Below, in pieces: positions 51,999 to 61,013 of a DNA stretch of 61,013 nucleotides. The number at the start of each line of letters is the position of its first letter. Position 1 is the first letter of the stretch. This stretch comes from Prevotella sp. Lineage in GTDB: Bacteria > Bacteroidota > Bacteroidia > Bacteroidales > Bacteroidaceae. The DNA lies in assembly GCA_017428925.1 (NCBI GenBank), contig JAFRPY010000064.1:1-61013 (forward strand), written 5' to 3'. Below the pieces are notes generated by a model that did not search any database, was not told the DNA's origin, and worked only from the letters and a program-made list of their open reading frames with translations. The position numbers and the translations under genes were made by a program.

Positions 51999-52126
51999 CC
52001 GCAAGAACCATGAGCAAGCAATCAGGAATTTGCGCTTTCCAATATTTACATAATTCCCGCGGGAAACACGTTCACACAAAGGGCACGATTTCTATTTCCG
52101 TCCAAACTCACTGGATGGTGGAGCGT

Positions 52127-52134
52127 TATATTTG
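52127..52134 (+). promoter_or_regulatory. Orphan -7 element TATATTTG
   Basis: Fits the consensus, but no ORF of note follows; it may drive a small RNA or be left from a lost gene. Confidence 0.4.
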
Positions 52135-52352
52135 CATCGTGCGCTTATGTAGTACTAAGAACCCGACTATTGGCGAAACGTTAAGAAAATTCTGAATTTT
52201 AGTGCGCTGAGAATTGCGCGAAAATCATCAGGCGTGCTTTTGGTGGCAAATATGCGAGTTATGAGGCGTTTCTGCAAATCGTTGATAATAAGACTCTTAG
52301 GAAGAGGATGCGACTTCCAGGCTTTCTTTCCCAAATTTCCGGATAGTAATTG

Positions 52353-52401
52353 ATAGGCTTTCAGACTGTAATTGACCCCTGATTACAGTCTGAAAGCCTA
52401 T
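52353..52401. repeat. 20-bp perfect hairpin upstream of Wadjet
   Basis: ATAGGCTTTCAGACTGTAAT (52353-52372) and its exact inverse (52382-52401) flank a 9-nt loop. Confidence 0.85.
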
Positions 52402-52425
52402 TATTTTGACTTCAAATCCCTATCA

Positions 52426-52460
52426 TTTGAACTTCAAAAGAACATTGTTTGAAGTTCAAA
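52426..52460. repeat. 13-bp inverted repeat TTTGAACTTCAAA
   Basis: TTTGAACTTCAAA (52426-52438) and TTTGAAGTTCAAA (52448-52460) are exact inverses with 9 bp between. Partial copies (TTTGACTTCAAA) lie just before. Confidence 0.8.
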
Positions 52461-52770
52461 AGCCTGTCTTTTGATGATTAGAACCAGATTATCTGCCCAT
52501 CAAAAGCAAAAAACGGGCCTAAACACGCCTATCCTTACGCTATTTTCGTTTGGCTTCCTGATGCAGAATTGTCAAGGAATTTATCACTGAGGATACTTAG
52601 GGAATGTGATTTATAATGTCACTAATATGCCAAAAACAACCACTCAGCGACCGTTTACATACATTTTACTCTACCCATTAATAGTATAAACCTGTTTTAG
52701 CTATCAATGCCATGTGTGTTGATAATTGTTAATAATTGAGGTGTATTTCTCGCTTTCTAAAAGGAAATTG

Positions 52771-52778
52771 TATATTTG
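52771..52778 (+). promoter_or_regulatory. -7 element TATATTTG for the Wadjet operon
   Basis: TATATTTG lies about 82 bp before jetA; no good -33 element was seen. Confidence 0.6.
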
Positions 52779-52859
52779 CATAAATATTTTGAATAAAAAC
52801 CCGACAGAATACCCGAGGAATTTGGGAACGAGAAACGGGAACTGACAACGGAGTAGATT

Positions 52860-54059
52860 ATGGATATACTTTCCCATTTCAGAACAATCGAAGAACTAAC
52901 AAAGACACTCTCGCGGGAACAGGGATTGCTGAGTGAGATGTTTGAAAAACGAAAACTGATGAAGTTTCCGCTGGGATTGGCTTTGGAACTCGTTGGAGGG
53001 AATGAAACGCGACTCAGGAAACTGTTGGATTATGGCGTACTGGTAGAGACTGGCAATGCTGTAGAAATAGAGAGTGACTATCTGAACTTCTTTGAGGAGG
53101 TGCTGAATGTGAACGAGGAAATAAGCGTGCTGAGTGTGCAGGAATGTATCAACACGCTGAAAGAACATATCGGCTATTTCTTGCAAGAAACTAATGTTAA
53201 TCGTAAAGCCGGCTATCAGGACAGTGTGAGGCAATTGCTGAAAAAGACGGGATTCAGGACATTGAAAAATGTGGTGGACCTAAAGCGCAATATGGACAAT
53301 GCTTATAAGCAAGAGCCAAACTACATCATCAAGAAAAAAAAGCTGCAGAACCTGGACGAGAAGAGCCACAGCATTCGCTCGATGATACGTGAGTGCGAGA
53401 AACTGATGGACACTGAGCATGCCTTCTTTCTGATGGCCAACGACCCGCACATGGCCAAGACATGCAGCGATGTGAAGCATGACTTTGTGGAGGCCTATCA
53501 TGCGCTGATGGAGATTGACCGACAGATTATCGTCTACATCAACCAAATTGAACAGCAGAACCTGCTCTATAAGAAGATACGTAAGCTGAAATATCTACAA
53601 GATCAGTTACTCATCAAAACGGATACAAATCTGGTGCAGGTGATGGAGGAAAAGAATCCCCTATGGGTGGAATCACGGCAATACAGCCGAATCCGACTTT
53701 CCTTAGAAAAACTAAGGGAAAACGACCAAACGGTAATCATTCTGAGGAGAATTGCCGAGCGTAACGGGTTAAAGAAAACAGCTAGAACAGAAGCCGAACC
53801 GCTGACAGACGAAGATTTGCAAGAACACGTGCAACGGCTTAAGGATGTGGACCCTACAGAGGTGTGGAACGCCTTTTCTGCATCGAGTTACAATCTGTTT
53901 GATTTCATCCTAAGATACGACTATAAAACTAGGCGAGTCATTGAAGACCACGCCGCACTCTTCTGCCAGCTTGTCATCCTGCATCCAGACGAATGCCGGA
54001 TGACAGGAAAATACGCCACTTATCAAGACATTGAATACCCTATCATCTATGCGAAATAA
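52860..54059 (+). CDS. jetA: JetA (MksF-like kleisin) of Wadjet
   Basis: A 399-residue protein and first gene of a four-gene Wadjet/MksBEFG operon. It is largely helical with long charged segments (KEHIGYFLQETNVNRKAGYQ, ECEKLMDTEHAFFLMANDPH), as expected of the kleisin that bridges the SMC heads. Wadjet recognises and cuts small circular plasmid DNA. Assigned from size, order and general form; the next gene overlaps it by 11 bp. Confidence 0.8.
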   Translation: MDILSHFRTIEELTKTLSREQGLLSEMFEKRKLMKFPLGLALELVGGNETRLRKLLDYGVLVETGNAVEIESDYLNFFEEVLNVNEEISVLSVQECINTLKEHIGYFLQETNVNRKAGYQDSVRQLLKKTGFRTLKNVVDLKRNMDNAYKQEPNYIIKKKKLQNLDEKSHSIRSMIRECEKLMDTEHAFFLMANDPHMAKTCSDVKHDFVEAYHALMEIDRQIIVYINQIEQQNLLYKKIRKLKYLQDQLLIKTDTNLVQVMEEKNPLWVESRQYSRIRLSLEKLRENDQTVIILRRIAERNGLKKTARTEAEPLTDEDLQEHVQRLKDVDPTEVWNAFSASSYNLFDFILRYDYKTRRVIEDHAALFCQLVILHPDECRMTGKYATYQDIEYPIIYAK

Positions 54060-54606
54060 CACCCAAAGAATATACGAGCGACTGAGCCGTGGAGAATTCC
54101 TCTCAGTGGACAGCTCTGACACCTCAATCCGTCATCTGTATGAGGATATTGAGGATAACTTCGACGACTATGCTGATTTCTTCAAGGAGATAGGTTTGCA
54201 ATTGGAGGCAGGCAACGGTTACTTCTATTTCTCACGTATTGGTGAGGGAAAGCAGTCCATAGAACAGAAGTTGGAGAGTTTTTCCAAATGGCTCGACTAT
54301 CTTGACTTTCTAAAGACCTACAACCAATCTTTTACTGCCGGCTATCAGTTCCGCAAGAGCCATCTGACCGAACAAATCAGCTTGGACATCGAACTGAAGG
54401 AGAAAGCGGGGCACTTGTACAAGAAATACGGTGTGGGCTCCAACCTTGAGATAGTGAACAAACTACTTCAAGAGATGCAAAACATGGGTTTTGCCGAATG
54501 CCTAAACGAGCAAGACGAGACCTACAAAATCACATCTGCATTCCACTATGCAGAAGAACTGGTCAACATGATTCAAATAGCCAACGAAGATGAAATACCT
54601 GAATAA
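54049..54606 (+). CDS. jetB: JetB (MksE-like) of Wadjet
   Basis: A 185-residue winged-helix-type accessory of the SMC complex, with RIYERLSRGEFLSVDSSDTS near the start and FYFSRIGEGKQSIEQKLESF in the middle. The ATG at 54049 overlaps the jetA stop by 11 bp; a TTG at 54031 is less likely. It overlaps jetC by 17 bp. Confidence 0.8.
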   Translation: MRNNTQRIYERLSRGEFLSVDSSDTSIRHLYEDIEDNFDDYADFFKEIGLQLEAGNGYFYFSRIGEGKQSIEQKLESFSKWLDYLDFLKTYNQSFTAGYQFRKSHLTEQISLDIELKEKAGHLYKKYGVGSNLEIVNKLLQEMQNMGFAECLNEQDETYKITSAFHYAEELVNMIQIANEDEIPE

Positions 54607-57600
54607 GATCATATTTGTCAACAGCGCCAACATACCATACGCCGAGATAGCGGTAGATGGCAATGTGCATTTCACAGGCACTCAGGGTGTGGGTAAAAGT
54701 ACAGTACTGAGAGCATTATTATTCTTCTACAATGCTGACAAGCACCGATTGGGTATACAGCAGGGGCAGAAATCGTTTGACGAGTTTTATTTCCGACAGT
54801 CAAATTCATATATCCTCTATGAGGTGATGCGCGATAATGGAGCCTATACCATATTGGTCAGCAGATACCAGGGTCGTGCCTCATGGCGATTCATTGATGC
54901 TCCTTATCTGCGCGAGTGGATTATTAATGAGGATAAACAGGTATTGAGTGACTGGGTGAAGATACGTGAGCGTATCGATAAAAACGTGTCAGTATCTGCA
55001 AGGATAGATTCCGGCGTGATGTTTAAGGATATTATCTTTGGCAATACCCACGATCACAAATACTCTCGCTATGCCATAGTACAGAGTGCCCACTATCAGA
55101 ACATTCCACGAAGCATTCAGAACGTTTTTCTGAATACCAAACTGGATGCTGACTTCGTGAAGAACACCATCATACAATCGATGGCAGACGAGGACTTACC
55201 CATCGACCTACAGACCTACCGCAGACTGGTAACCGATTTTGAACGGGAATATGACGAAATAGACTGCTGGTTCAGGCAGACACGTGATGGTAACTACCCT
55301 GTACGCCAGCAAGCATTGAAGATTGCTGAACAAGGCAGACGAATTGTGGCACTCGACCAGCAATTATTAGAGGTGTGGCGCATGCTGAATCATGCAGTGG
55401 TAGAGAGTGAACAGAAGATTCCGCTTTTGGAGGCTGAAGCATCAACGGTAAAAACGAAGATTGACGAAGTACGTATTCGCGAGAAAGAACTGACGGCGGA
55501 ATACGATAAGGAGAAAGATAGTCTCAATCAAGAACTGGGCGGCAAAAAGAGCAAGTTGAAAGAGATTGCACAGGCCAGAAAGGACTTTGAGGCAATGAAC
55601 ATTAAAGAAAAGTTGGCACTTGCTGCTCGTGAATCTTATATCAAACAGGAGGCCTCAGAGAAGAAGACGCTATTGGACGACCTTTTAAAGACCCATGCGT
55701 CGATAGAAGAAAAATACAACATCGCCAAAGAGAAATTAGAGAATGCCCGTCAGGCTTTTGAGAATACACAGAAAGAAGCATACTACCAGAAGCAAGATAT
55801 CTTGCAAAAAGAGAGAAAACGGCTGGAGAATGAACGCACAAAAGGCAGGAACGCCATTATGGATGCTTTCAATAGTTGGTGGCATGAGTCTTACGACCGG
55901 TTGGAACTATTGCAGAAAGAGCAAAGCTGGGCTGAACAGTCATTGAAGGAGTTAAGGTCGTGGCATCCGAAGGCCGATGAGATCAAGCAGGTAGTCTATC
56001 AGCTCCAGCAGTTGGATGTAAAGGAAAAGGAAAATGCCGCCCAACAGACAGCGGTGAAAAGCCAGATTACTCAGTTTACGAATGAGTATGACATGAAAGA
56101 ATCGGAACTGAAACATGCATCTCAACGCGAACAAGAACAGCTGGAAGGAAAACGGAATCTATGCCGCGAACAAATTAGCAAGATTGACGATTTGCTATCG
56201 CATTTCGACGGTTCGTTGTACCAGTGGCTGACCAAAAACGCTGAAGGCTGGGAGGATACTATTGGGAAGGTAGTTGACGAAGAACGGATTCTGTATGCAC
56301 AAGGATTGGAACCCGAGTTAGGCGCAGTATCTGACGGCCTGTTTGGCATAAAACTGAATTTAGACAGTATCGACGCTGTGCATCGCACGCCAGACGATTA
56401 TCGGAAGGAGAAAGAGAATCTGGAAGAACAATTGCAACAGATAAAGCGACAACTCATGGACCTGCCAGTCACACTTCAAGGAAACATCTCGAAACTGTCC
56501 AAGAAATATACTGCTATTCTTCATCCACTTCGGCAAGAAGAAACAAAGCTGAAAGTGGAGGAAGAACAGATTCCAAATAAACGGCAGAACCTGCAAAACC
56601 AACAGCACAAGCTAGAGATGGAAGAGCAAGAGCAGATTGCAAAAGAAAAGGTAATTCGAGAGCGGACTTTCAACGAAGCCTTGCTCAAAGTTCAGGCAGA
56701 AAAGGATGTCAGAAAAAAGAAGGAGGCCAAGTACAAAAAGGACCTCAAAGACCTTGATACCGACTTCAATAAATCATCCAAAACACTCGATGAAGAATTA
56801 CAGACGTTCAAGAAGTCGCAAGCATTAGAAGCAACCGTACGGAATCAGGAGTTTGCAGTCCAGAAATCTCAACTTGATGAACAACAGAAAGCTGAACTCG
56901 CAGGAAAAGGTATCGATGTGAATCTGCTTGAGCAATATCGAAATGCTATAGAAAGCTTGAAAAAGTTGCTTCAGAAGATTTCAGACGAGCGTCCCATAAT
57001 CATCAGATACCACGATGCTGAGAAAAACCTTCTTGCCAAGGAGCCTGAGACAAGAAAGAGCATCAAAGACATAGAACAACAACTTCAGATGATGCGCCAG
57101 CGCTACGAGGACAAACGGACACGCATAGAGAAAAAACGACAAGAACATGAAGAACGCCAAAAGATCGTTCTCAAGGACTTAGCACATCGACGTGAGGGTC
57201 TGAGCTTCTATCATCAGATGGTGGAGAATGAGCATCTTGTGCCAGATTCATTCCTTTCGGACGATAGAGCCTTAGTGACCACTCTGGATTGTCAGCAACT
57301 CATCAGCCAACTGAGGGGAACCGTTATTCAGAAACGTGATACAATAGATAGTCTGAAAGGTGCGGTTATAAATTTCAACCGCAACTTCAAGCCTCAGAAT
57401 GCCTTCCATTTCAACACGATGCCAGTTACGGATAACGACTACCTCCAGATTGCTGTTGATTTGCAGGACTTCATGGATAACAACAAAATAGAAGAGTTTC
57501 GTCGTCGCACTAGTGAGCACTATAAGGACATCCTAGGACGTATCTCTACGGAGATTGGGGCATTGATGAAACGCCGGTCTGAAGTAGATGGAGTGATTCT

Positions 57601-58240
57601 TGACATTAACCGTGATTTCGTCGAGAAAAACTTTGCCGGTGTAATCAAAAGCATCGAACTACGCGCGAATGAGTCATCCGACAGGCTCATGCAGTTACTC
57701 ATGTCCATCCATGATTATACAGATAAGAATTGGCACTCTATCGGTGAACTTAACCTCTTCTCAAGCGACAATCGCGATGAAGTGAACCGCAAGGTAGTGG
57801 ACTACCTGAAAAGCCTTTCTCATCAGCTACAGGACGAGCAAAGCCGACCAACAGTTTCACTTGGCGATGCCTTCCGCCTACAGTTCCGAGTGAAGGAAAA
57901 CGACAACGACACTAATTGGGTGGAGCGCATCAACAATGTCGGTTCGGATGGCACTGACATTCTGGTGAAGGCTATGGTGAACATCATGCTCATCAATGTA
58001 TTCAAGAAGAAGGCTGCCCGTAAGAGTGGAGACTTTATTGTGCATTGCATGATGGACGAGATTGGCCGTCTGCACCCCAACAACATCAAGGGCATTCTGC
58101 AGTTTGCCAATTCACGCAACATTTATCTCATTAACAGTTCACCCACGTCTTACAATCCATACGATTACAAATACACCTATCTACTTAGCAAGCATGGTGT
58201 GAAAACCAGAATTGACAAATTATTGAAACGAACCAAATAA
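54590..58240 (+). CDS. jetC: JetC (MksB-like SMC ATPase) of Wadjet
   Basis: A 1216-residue SMC-family motor. Walker A is GTQGVGKST at 30-38. Coiled coils fill about 270-560 and 590-900, with a hinge-like region between (SHFDGSLYQWLTKNAEGWED). Near the C-terminus are the ABC-type signature region (NNVGSDGTDILVKAM) and Walker B with its Glu (FIVHCMMDEIGRLHP). It extrudes DNA loops to sense small circular molecules for cleavage by JetD. Full length and open. Confidence 0.92.
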   Translation: MKYLNKIIFVNSANIPYAEIAVDGNVHFTGTQGVGKSTVLRALLFFYNADKHRLGIQQGQKSFDEFYFRQSNSYILYEVMRDNGAYTILVSRYQGRASWRFIDAPYLREWIINEDKQVLSDWVKIRERIDKNVSVSARIDSGVMFKDIIFGNTHDHKYSRYAIVQSAHYQNIPRSIQNVFLNTKLDADFVKNTIIQSMADEDLPIDLQTYRRLVTDFEREYDEIDCWFRQTRDGNYPVRQQALKIAEQGRRIVALDQQLLEVWRMLNHAVVESEQKIPLLEAEASTVKTKIDEVRIREKELTAEYDKEKDSLNQELGGKKSKLKEIAQARKDFEAMNIKEKLALAARESYIKQEASEKKTLLDDLLKTHASIEEKYNIAKEKLENARQAFENTQKEAYYQKQDILQKERKRLENERTKGRNAIMDAFNSWWHESYDRLELLQKEQSWAEQSLKELRSWHPKADEIKQVVYQLQQLDVKEKENAAQQTAVKSQITQFTNEYDMKESELKHASQREQEQLEGKRNLCREQISKIDDLLSHFDGSLYQWLTKNAEGWEDTIGKVVDEERILYAQGLEPELGAVSDGLFGIKLNLDSIDAVHRTPDDYRKEKENLEEQLQQIKRQLMDLPVTLQGNISKLSKKYTAILHPLRQEETKLKVEEEQIPNKRQNLQNQQHKLEMEEQEQIAKEKVIRERTFNEALLKVQAEKDVRKKKEAKYKKDLKDLDTDFNKSSKTLDEELQTFKKSQALEATVRNQEFAVQKSQLDEQQKAELAGKGIDVNLLEQYRNAIESLKKLLQKISDERPIIIRYHDAEKNLLAKEPETRKSIKDIEQQLQMMRQRYEDKRTRIEKKRQEHEERQKIVLKDLAHRREGLSFYHQMVENEHLVPDSFLSDDRALVTTLDCQQLISQLRGTVIQKRDTIDSLKGAVINFNRNFKPQNAFHFNTMPVTDNDYLQIAVDLQDFMDNNKIEEFRRRTSEHYKDILGRISTEIGALMKRRSEVDGVILDINRDFVEKNFAGVIKSIELRANESSDRLMQLLMSIHDYTDKNWHSIGELNLFSSDNRDEVNRKVVDYLKSLSHQLQDEQSRPTVSLGDAFRLQFRVKENDNDTNWVERINNVGSDGTDILVKAMVNIMLINVFKKKAARKSGDFIVHCMMDEIGRLHPNNIKGILQFANSRNIYLINSSPTSYNPYDYKYTYLLSKHGVKTRIDKLLKRTK

Positions 58241-58242
58241 TT

Positions 58243-59097
58243 ATGGCAATAAGTGCATCTATACAGGCATTGGCATCAGGAGAACAAGTTGCCAGTTCAA
58301 AGTTAAACAGTAAACTGATTGATGAACTGATGGCAGAAGGATTGCTATTGGTCACGATTCGCGGTTCAAGGAAATCGTATCGTGCCCGTGATGTCGAGGC
58401 TTTGAAGAGACACCTTATCGACAAGGACGAAGACTATCGATTACTTGAAGTCAGCAATTCTGATTCTCGTGCTTCATTGGCCGAAGAAACCGGAAACTCC
58501 AAGTTACTGACGATTCGCTCTTGCCCTGGATTCCCGATAAACAGTTATGAACGTATTGAGTGCTTGCTGAATGGCAAGCCATTTGTGGTGAACCCGCCCG
58601 AAGGAAGTTTTCTTTACATCGACAAATGGCAGCATTTCGTTATTCCCGAAGAAGTTGTCGTTATAGGAATAGAGAACATGGATAATTTCAGGATGATACG
58701 CCAACAGCGAAAGTTATTTGAGGCGGAGACAGGTAATGGCAGGTTGTTATTCGTCTCACGCTATCCCCAATCTACAGACCTCCGTTCTTGGCTACAGGGC
58801 ATTCCTAACCGCTACATCCATTTTGGAGATTTTGACCTGGCTGGCATAAATATCTTCTTGACCGAGTTTTATCAATATCTTGGTTCAAAATCATCGTTCC
58901 TCATACCATCTGATATAGAATTACGATTGAAAAAAGGATCTCAGAAAAGATATAACGACCAATATACAAAGTTTAAAGGCATTCACTGCGACATCCCTTC
59001 GTTACAGGCGCTTATAGACTTCATCAACAAATATCATCGGGGATATGACCAAGAGGGATATATCTTACATGAAGAGCCAATAAAATACGGGAAATGA
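58243..59097 (+). CDS. jetD: JetD (TOPRIM nuclease, MksG-like) of Wadjet
   Basis: A 284-residue protein with a winged-helix-like N-terminal part (ALASGEQVASSKLNSKLIDE) and a C-terminal TOPRIM fold: EVVVIGIENMDNF gives the Glu and HFGDFDLAGINIF the Asp pair. JetD cuts the plasmid DNA held by JetABC. It is rather short for the family, with a reduced N-terminal arm domain. It starts 2 bp after jetC. Confidence 0.87.
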   Translation: MAISASIQALASGEQVASSKLNSKLIDELMAEGLLLVTIRGSRKSYRARDVEALKRHLIDKDEDYRLLEVSNSDSRASLAEETGNSKLLTIRSCPGFPINSYERIECLLNGKPFVVNPPEGSFLYIDKWQHFVIPEEVVVIGIENMDNFRMIRQQRKLFEAETGNGRLLFVSRYPQSTDLRSWLQGIPNRYIHFGDFDLAGINIFLTEFYQYLGSKSSFLIPSDIELRLKKGSQKRYNDQYTKFKGIHCDIPSLQALIDFINKYHRGYDQEGYILHEEPIKYGK

Positions 59098-59135
59098 CGT
59101 TAGTCTTATGGAAAAACAATCTATAGCACACAACT

Positions 59136-59960
59136 ATGAAACAGAAACTATTATTATTCGCGGCATTGGCATTCATCGCTTCGGCGTTCTTTGCCTGCGG
59201 CAATGATTCCATGAAGAAGGATTCGGCATTCGTGACGGAAAGCATGACCGACTCGGTGGAATCACAGATAGGGGGCCTGAACTACTGGTCGGCCATTACT
59301 ATGGACTTCCCCACAAAGGGTAATCCACAGCTCGTGAGAAACATCAGGGAATGGATGGCAGAACAGGCGGAGTCGTCAGACAGCGTTGACTTCGCTTCGG
59401 CTGCCGACCTGATGAAAGACTTCAACATGGGTAATGAAAAATTCTTCAAGAAGACCTTCGAGGAAGACTTTATTGGCGAAGGGGCTATGCCCGAAGACCT
59501 CAACATCAATTTTTCGCGCAGCATGGAATTCGAGAAGATATTCGAGAACGACCACTTCGTAACCTATCTCTCAAAGGAGGACATTTATCTGGGCGGTGCG
59601 CACGGCTCGTACTTCGTGAAGGGAGTGACCTTCCGCAAGAGCGACGGACGACGGTTCGGCTACGATATGCTGAAGGGGTCCAGCCGCGACAGCATCGCCA
59701 CGCTCATCACCAAGAACCTGGAAGTTTATTTCGAAGCGAAAAACTTCGAAGAACTGAAAGAGAATCTGATGCTCGACGAATACGAGTCGCAAGTGCCATT
59801 GCCGCATAACCCTCCTTTCCTGAAGGGCGACACGCTGATGTTCGTCTACCAGCAATACGAGATTGCCGCCTACGCCTATGGAATGCCCGAGGCCGCCATC
59901 CCGCTGAAAGACCTGAAGGGACTGCTCTCGCCCTCGTTTGTAAAGGAAATCCAACCCTAG
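59136..59960 (+). CDS. Lipoprotein with DUF3298-like domain
   Basis: A 274-residue lipoprotein. The signal peptide ends in the lipobox AFFAC (Cys21). The later part (YLSKEDIYLGGAHGSYFVKGVTFRKSDGRRF) matches the DUF3298/RsiV-type fold, whose GGAH motif is typical. Members are secreted or membrane-attached and some bind lysozyme; this one's ligand is unknown. It is 38 bp from jetD but reads as an ordinary chromosomal gene. Confidence 0.8.
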   Translation: MKQKLLLFAALAFIASAFFACGNDSMKKDSAFVTESMTDSVESQIGGLNYWSAITMDFPTKGNPQLVRNIREWMAEQAESSDSVDFASAADLMKDFNMGNEKFFKKTFEEDFIGEGAMPEDLNINFSRSMEFEKIFENDHFVTYLSKEDIYLGGAHGSYFVKGVTFRKSDGRRFGYDMLKGSSRDSIATLITKNLEVYFEAKNFEELKENLMLDEYESQVPLPHNPPFLKGDTLMFVYQQYEIAAYAYGMPEAAIPLKDLKGLLSPSFVKEIQP

Positions 59961-59986
59961 ATCCTAACCCATAACTCCAAATAACT

Positions 59987-60856
59987 ATGGAAATACTGAA
60001 AAATGAAATGTTGCAGATTGTGGTATCGGAACACGGTGCCGAGCTGCAAAGCATCCAGGATGCTGAAGGAAAAGAATATCTGTGGCAGGGCGACCCGAAA
60101 TACTGGGGACGCCGCTCGCCTATCCTCTTCCCCATCGTATGCGGTCTCTGGGAAGACACCTACCAGATTGACGGCTACTCGTATAAACTGCCACGCCACG
60201 GATTTGCCCGCGACATGGACTTCAAACTCATCAACAAGACTGACACGAAAGTGACATTTGCGCTGGAAGACTCTCCCGAAACGCACCGCTGCTATCCCTA
60301 TCATTTCATGCTGAGCATCACCTACCGGCTGGACGTCAACAAGATTCACGTGATTTGGCATGTGCACAATTCCGACAACAACGAAATCCATTTCCAGATT
60401 GGCGGTCATCCGGCATTCCTGATTCCCGACGTCGAAGAGGGAGAAGCACCCGAGGGTAACATCCGCTTCGACAACAAGGACGCGATTGAACGGCTTATCG
60501 GAAACGTGGGCGGCTGCATTGTTCCCGGACGCTTCCCTGTGGACAGCAAAGAAGGACTGTGGCATTTCACAGAAAACTCGTTCAAAGACGACTGCGTGAT
60601 TATCGACAGGAGTCAGGTGAAACAGGTTCAGTTGCTCGACAAACAACTGAATCCCGTAGTAACTGTAGACATGAAGACACCTTGCGTGGGCATCTGGGCA
60701 CCCTACGGCAAACACGCCCCATTCGTCTGTATAGAACCGTGGTACGGCATCCACGACAAGGTGGAATACCGTGGTGATTTCCGCAAGAAATACCTGATGA
60801 ACCATCTGCAGCCAGGTGCTTCCTTCCTTGCAGAATACACTATTACCATAAGATAA
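59987..60856 (+). CDS. Aldose 1-epimerase family protein (LacX-like)
   Basis: A 289-residue galactose-mutarotase-fold protein. GRRSPILFPIVCG, LPRHGFARDMDF, FQIGGHPAFLIP (His) and VGIWAPYGKHAPFVCIEPWYG are family motifs. It interconverts sugar anomers, possibly on hexose-6-phosphates; exact substrate not readable. Confidence 0.88.
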   Translation: MEILKNEMLQIVVSEHGAELQSIQDAEGKEYLWQGDPKYWGRRSPILFPIVCGLWEDTYQIDGYSYKLPRHGFARDMDFKLINKTDTKVTFALEDSPETHRCYPYHFMLSITYRLDVNKIHVIWHVHNSDNNEIHFQIGGHPAFLIPDVEEGEAPEGNIRFDNKDAIERLIGNVGGCIVPGRFPVDSKEGLWHFTENSFKDDCVIIDRSQVKQVQLLDKQLNPVVTVDMKTPCVGIWAPYGKHAPFVCIEPWYGIHDKVEYRGDFRKKYLMNHLQPGASFLAEYTITIR

Positions 60857-60887
60857 TGTATCTTCCCCCTCCCCCCTCCTTAGAAAG

Positions 60888-61013
60888 CTACTCTTTATAC
60901 ACATCTTGTCGTCCCTTTGTGAAGGCAAATATCTCATAGTGTTGATGGAAAATGTCGAGTCCAATCTTCATGGTAACATATCCCGGTTTTCCGTGAGCAC
61001 TGTCATACCCGCT
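60888..61013 (-). CDS. C-terminal end of an unidentified protein (runs off window end)
   Basis: Minus-strand frame from the window edge to a TAG at 60888-60890, 41 residues, including YDSAHGKPGYVTMKIGLDI and ending VYKE. The codons look coding, but I do not recognise the family. C-rich runs at 60863-60879 just downstream may be part of another GC palindrome. Confidence 0.5.
   Translation of the reverse strand, partial: SGYDSAHGKPGYVTMKIGLDIFHQHYEIFAFTKGRQDVYKE

Larger units (their letters stand above)
51999..52859. other. 860-bp gene-free stretch with hairpins and an orphan promoter
   Basis: Contains a TATATTTG element (52127-52134), a strong hairpin (52353-52401), a second inverted repeat (52426-52460), and the Wadjet promoter (52771-52778). 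A 61-codon frame at 52010 has no support. The segment after 52134 may be a decayed gene; I cannot identify it. Confidence 0.6.

Noticed and set aside
52010-52195. 61-codon frame after the dual-OB gene
   Set aside because: A promoter-like element lies inside it and no family signal is visible; probably chance.
59957-60964. 335-codon open frame on the minus strand
   Set aside because: Antisense to the aldose epimerase gene, which carries family motifs.

Overview
The window looks like a chromosomal segment of a Prevotella-type member of the Bacteroidales. Evidence: promoters of the form TAnnTTTG with a TTG/TTGG about 19-20 bp upstream, a BspA-like leucine-rich surface protein with a C-terminal sorting-type tail, a long Bacteroidetes-type NusB, a YbbR/YajC/DUF5606 neighbourhood, a split glycine decarboxylase and a menaquinone cluster. 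No rRNA, tRNA, IS transposase or CRISPR array was seen.

Layout. 0-2.5 kb: secreted BspA-like protein followed by a small partial ORF. 2.7-4.9 kb: three toxin-antitoxin modules (YafQ-like, VapC-like, and a PIN toxin with a shortened middle); a ~123-bp repeat carrying two opposed promoters brackets part of it. 5.0-6.4 kb: tandem deoxynucleoside kinases. 6.4-9.8 kb (minus): nusB-yajC-ybbR-coaE-DUF5606 operon. 10.0-11.7 kb: rplY-pth-Hsp15-like. 12.1-13.7 kb: membrane protein plus winged-helix regulator, then purN. 13.8-16.8 kb (minus): large outer-membrane beta-barrel protein. 17-18 kb: aroB. 18.0-26.5 kb (minus): menaquinone genes menE, menC, an outer-membrane protein, menB, then (after an opposed secreted-protein gene) menD, menF and a menI-like thioesterase. 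26.6-33.1 kb: lipoate ligase, gcvT, gcvH, gcvPA, gcvPB, lpd, a complete glycine cleavage module with its cofactor attachment. 33.2-38.1 kb: lysS, gpsA, pgi, HAD hydrolase. 38.2-39.8 kb (minus): mnmA and a conserved hypothetical.

From about 39.9 kb the content changes. There is a multi-hairpin element, a rod-shaped RNA with its own terminator that resembles 6S (6S-Flavo type) RNA, and a 54-codon fragment that looks like the start of a phospholipase-D-like helicase gene. A visibly AT-richer type I Zorya anti-phage operon (zorA, zorB, zorC, zorD) and a zinc-ribbon gene follow. The two Zorya motor genes are both broken by single-base lesions: a one-base deletion in zorA and a CAA-to-TAA-type stop in zorB. 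zorC and zorD are open. A ~320-bp inverted-repeat element separates this from a PreA-like dehydrogenase and a two-gene DUF488 / dual-OB pair. After an 860-bp non-coding stretch with strong hairpins comes a complete Wadjet (JetABCD / MksFEBG) anti-plasmid operon, then a DUF3298-like lipoprotein, an aldose-1-epimerase-like protein and a partial gene.

The most interesting points are the doubly broken Zorya motor beside an intact Wadjet, the RNA and repeat structures at the defence-island edges, GC-rich palindromic elements inserted in frame in menF, lpd and the BspA-like gene, and the repeated bidirectional promoter cassette around the toxin-antitoxin genes. All family assignments are by reading motifs; no database search was run.
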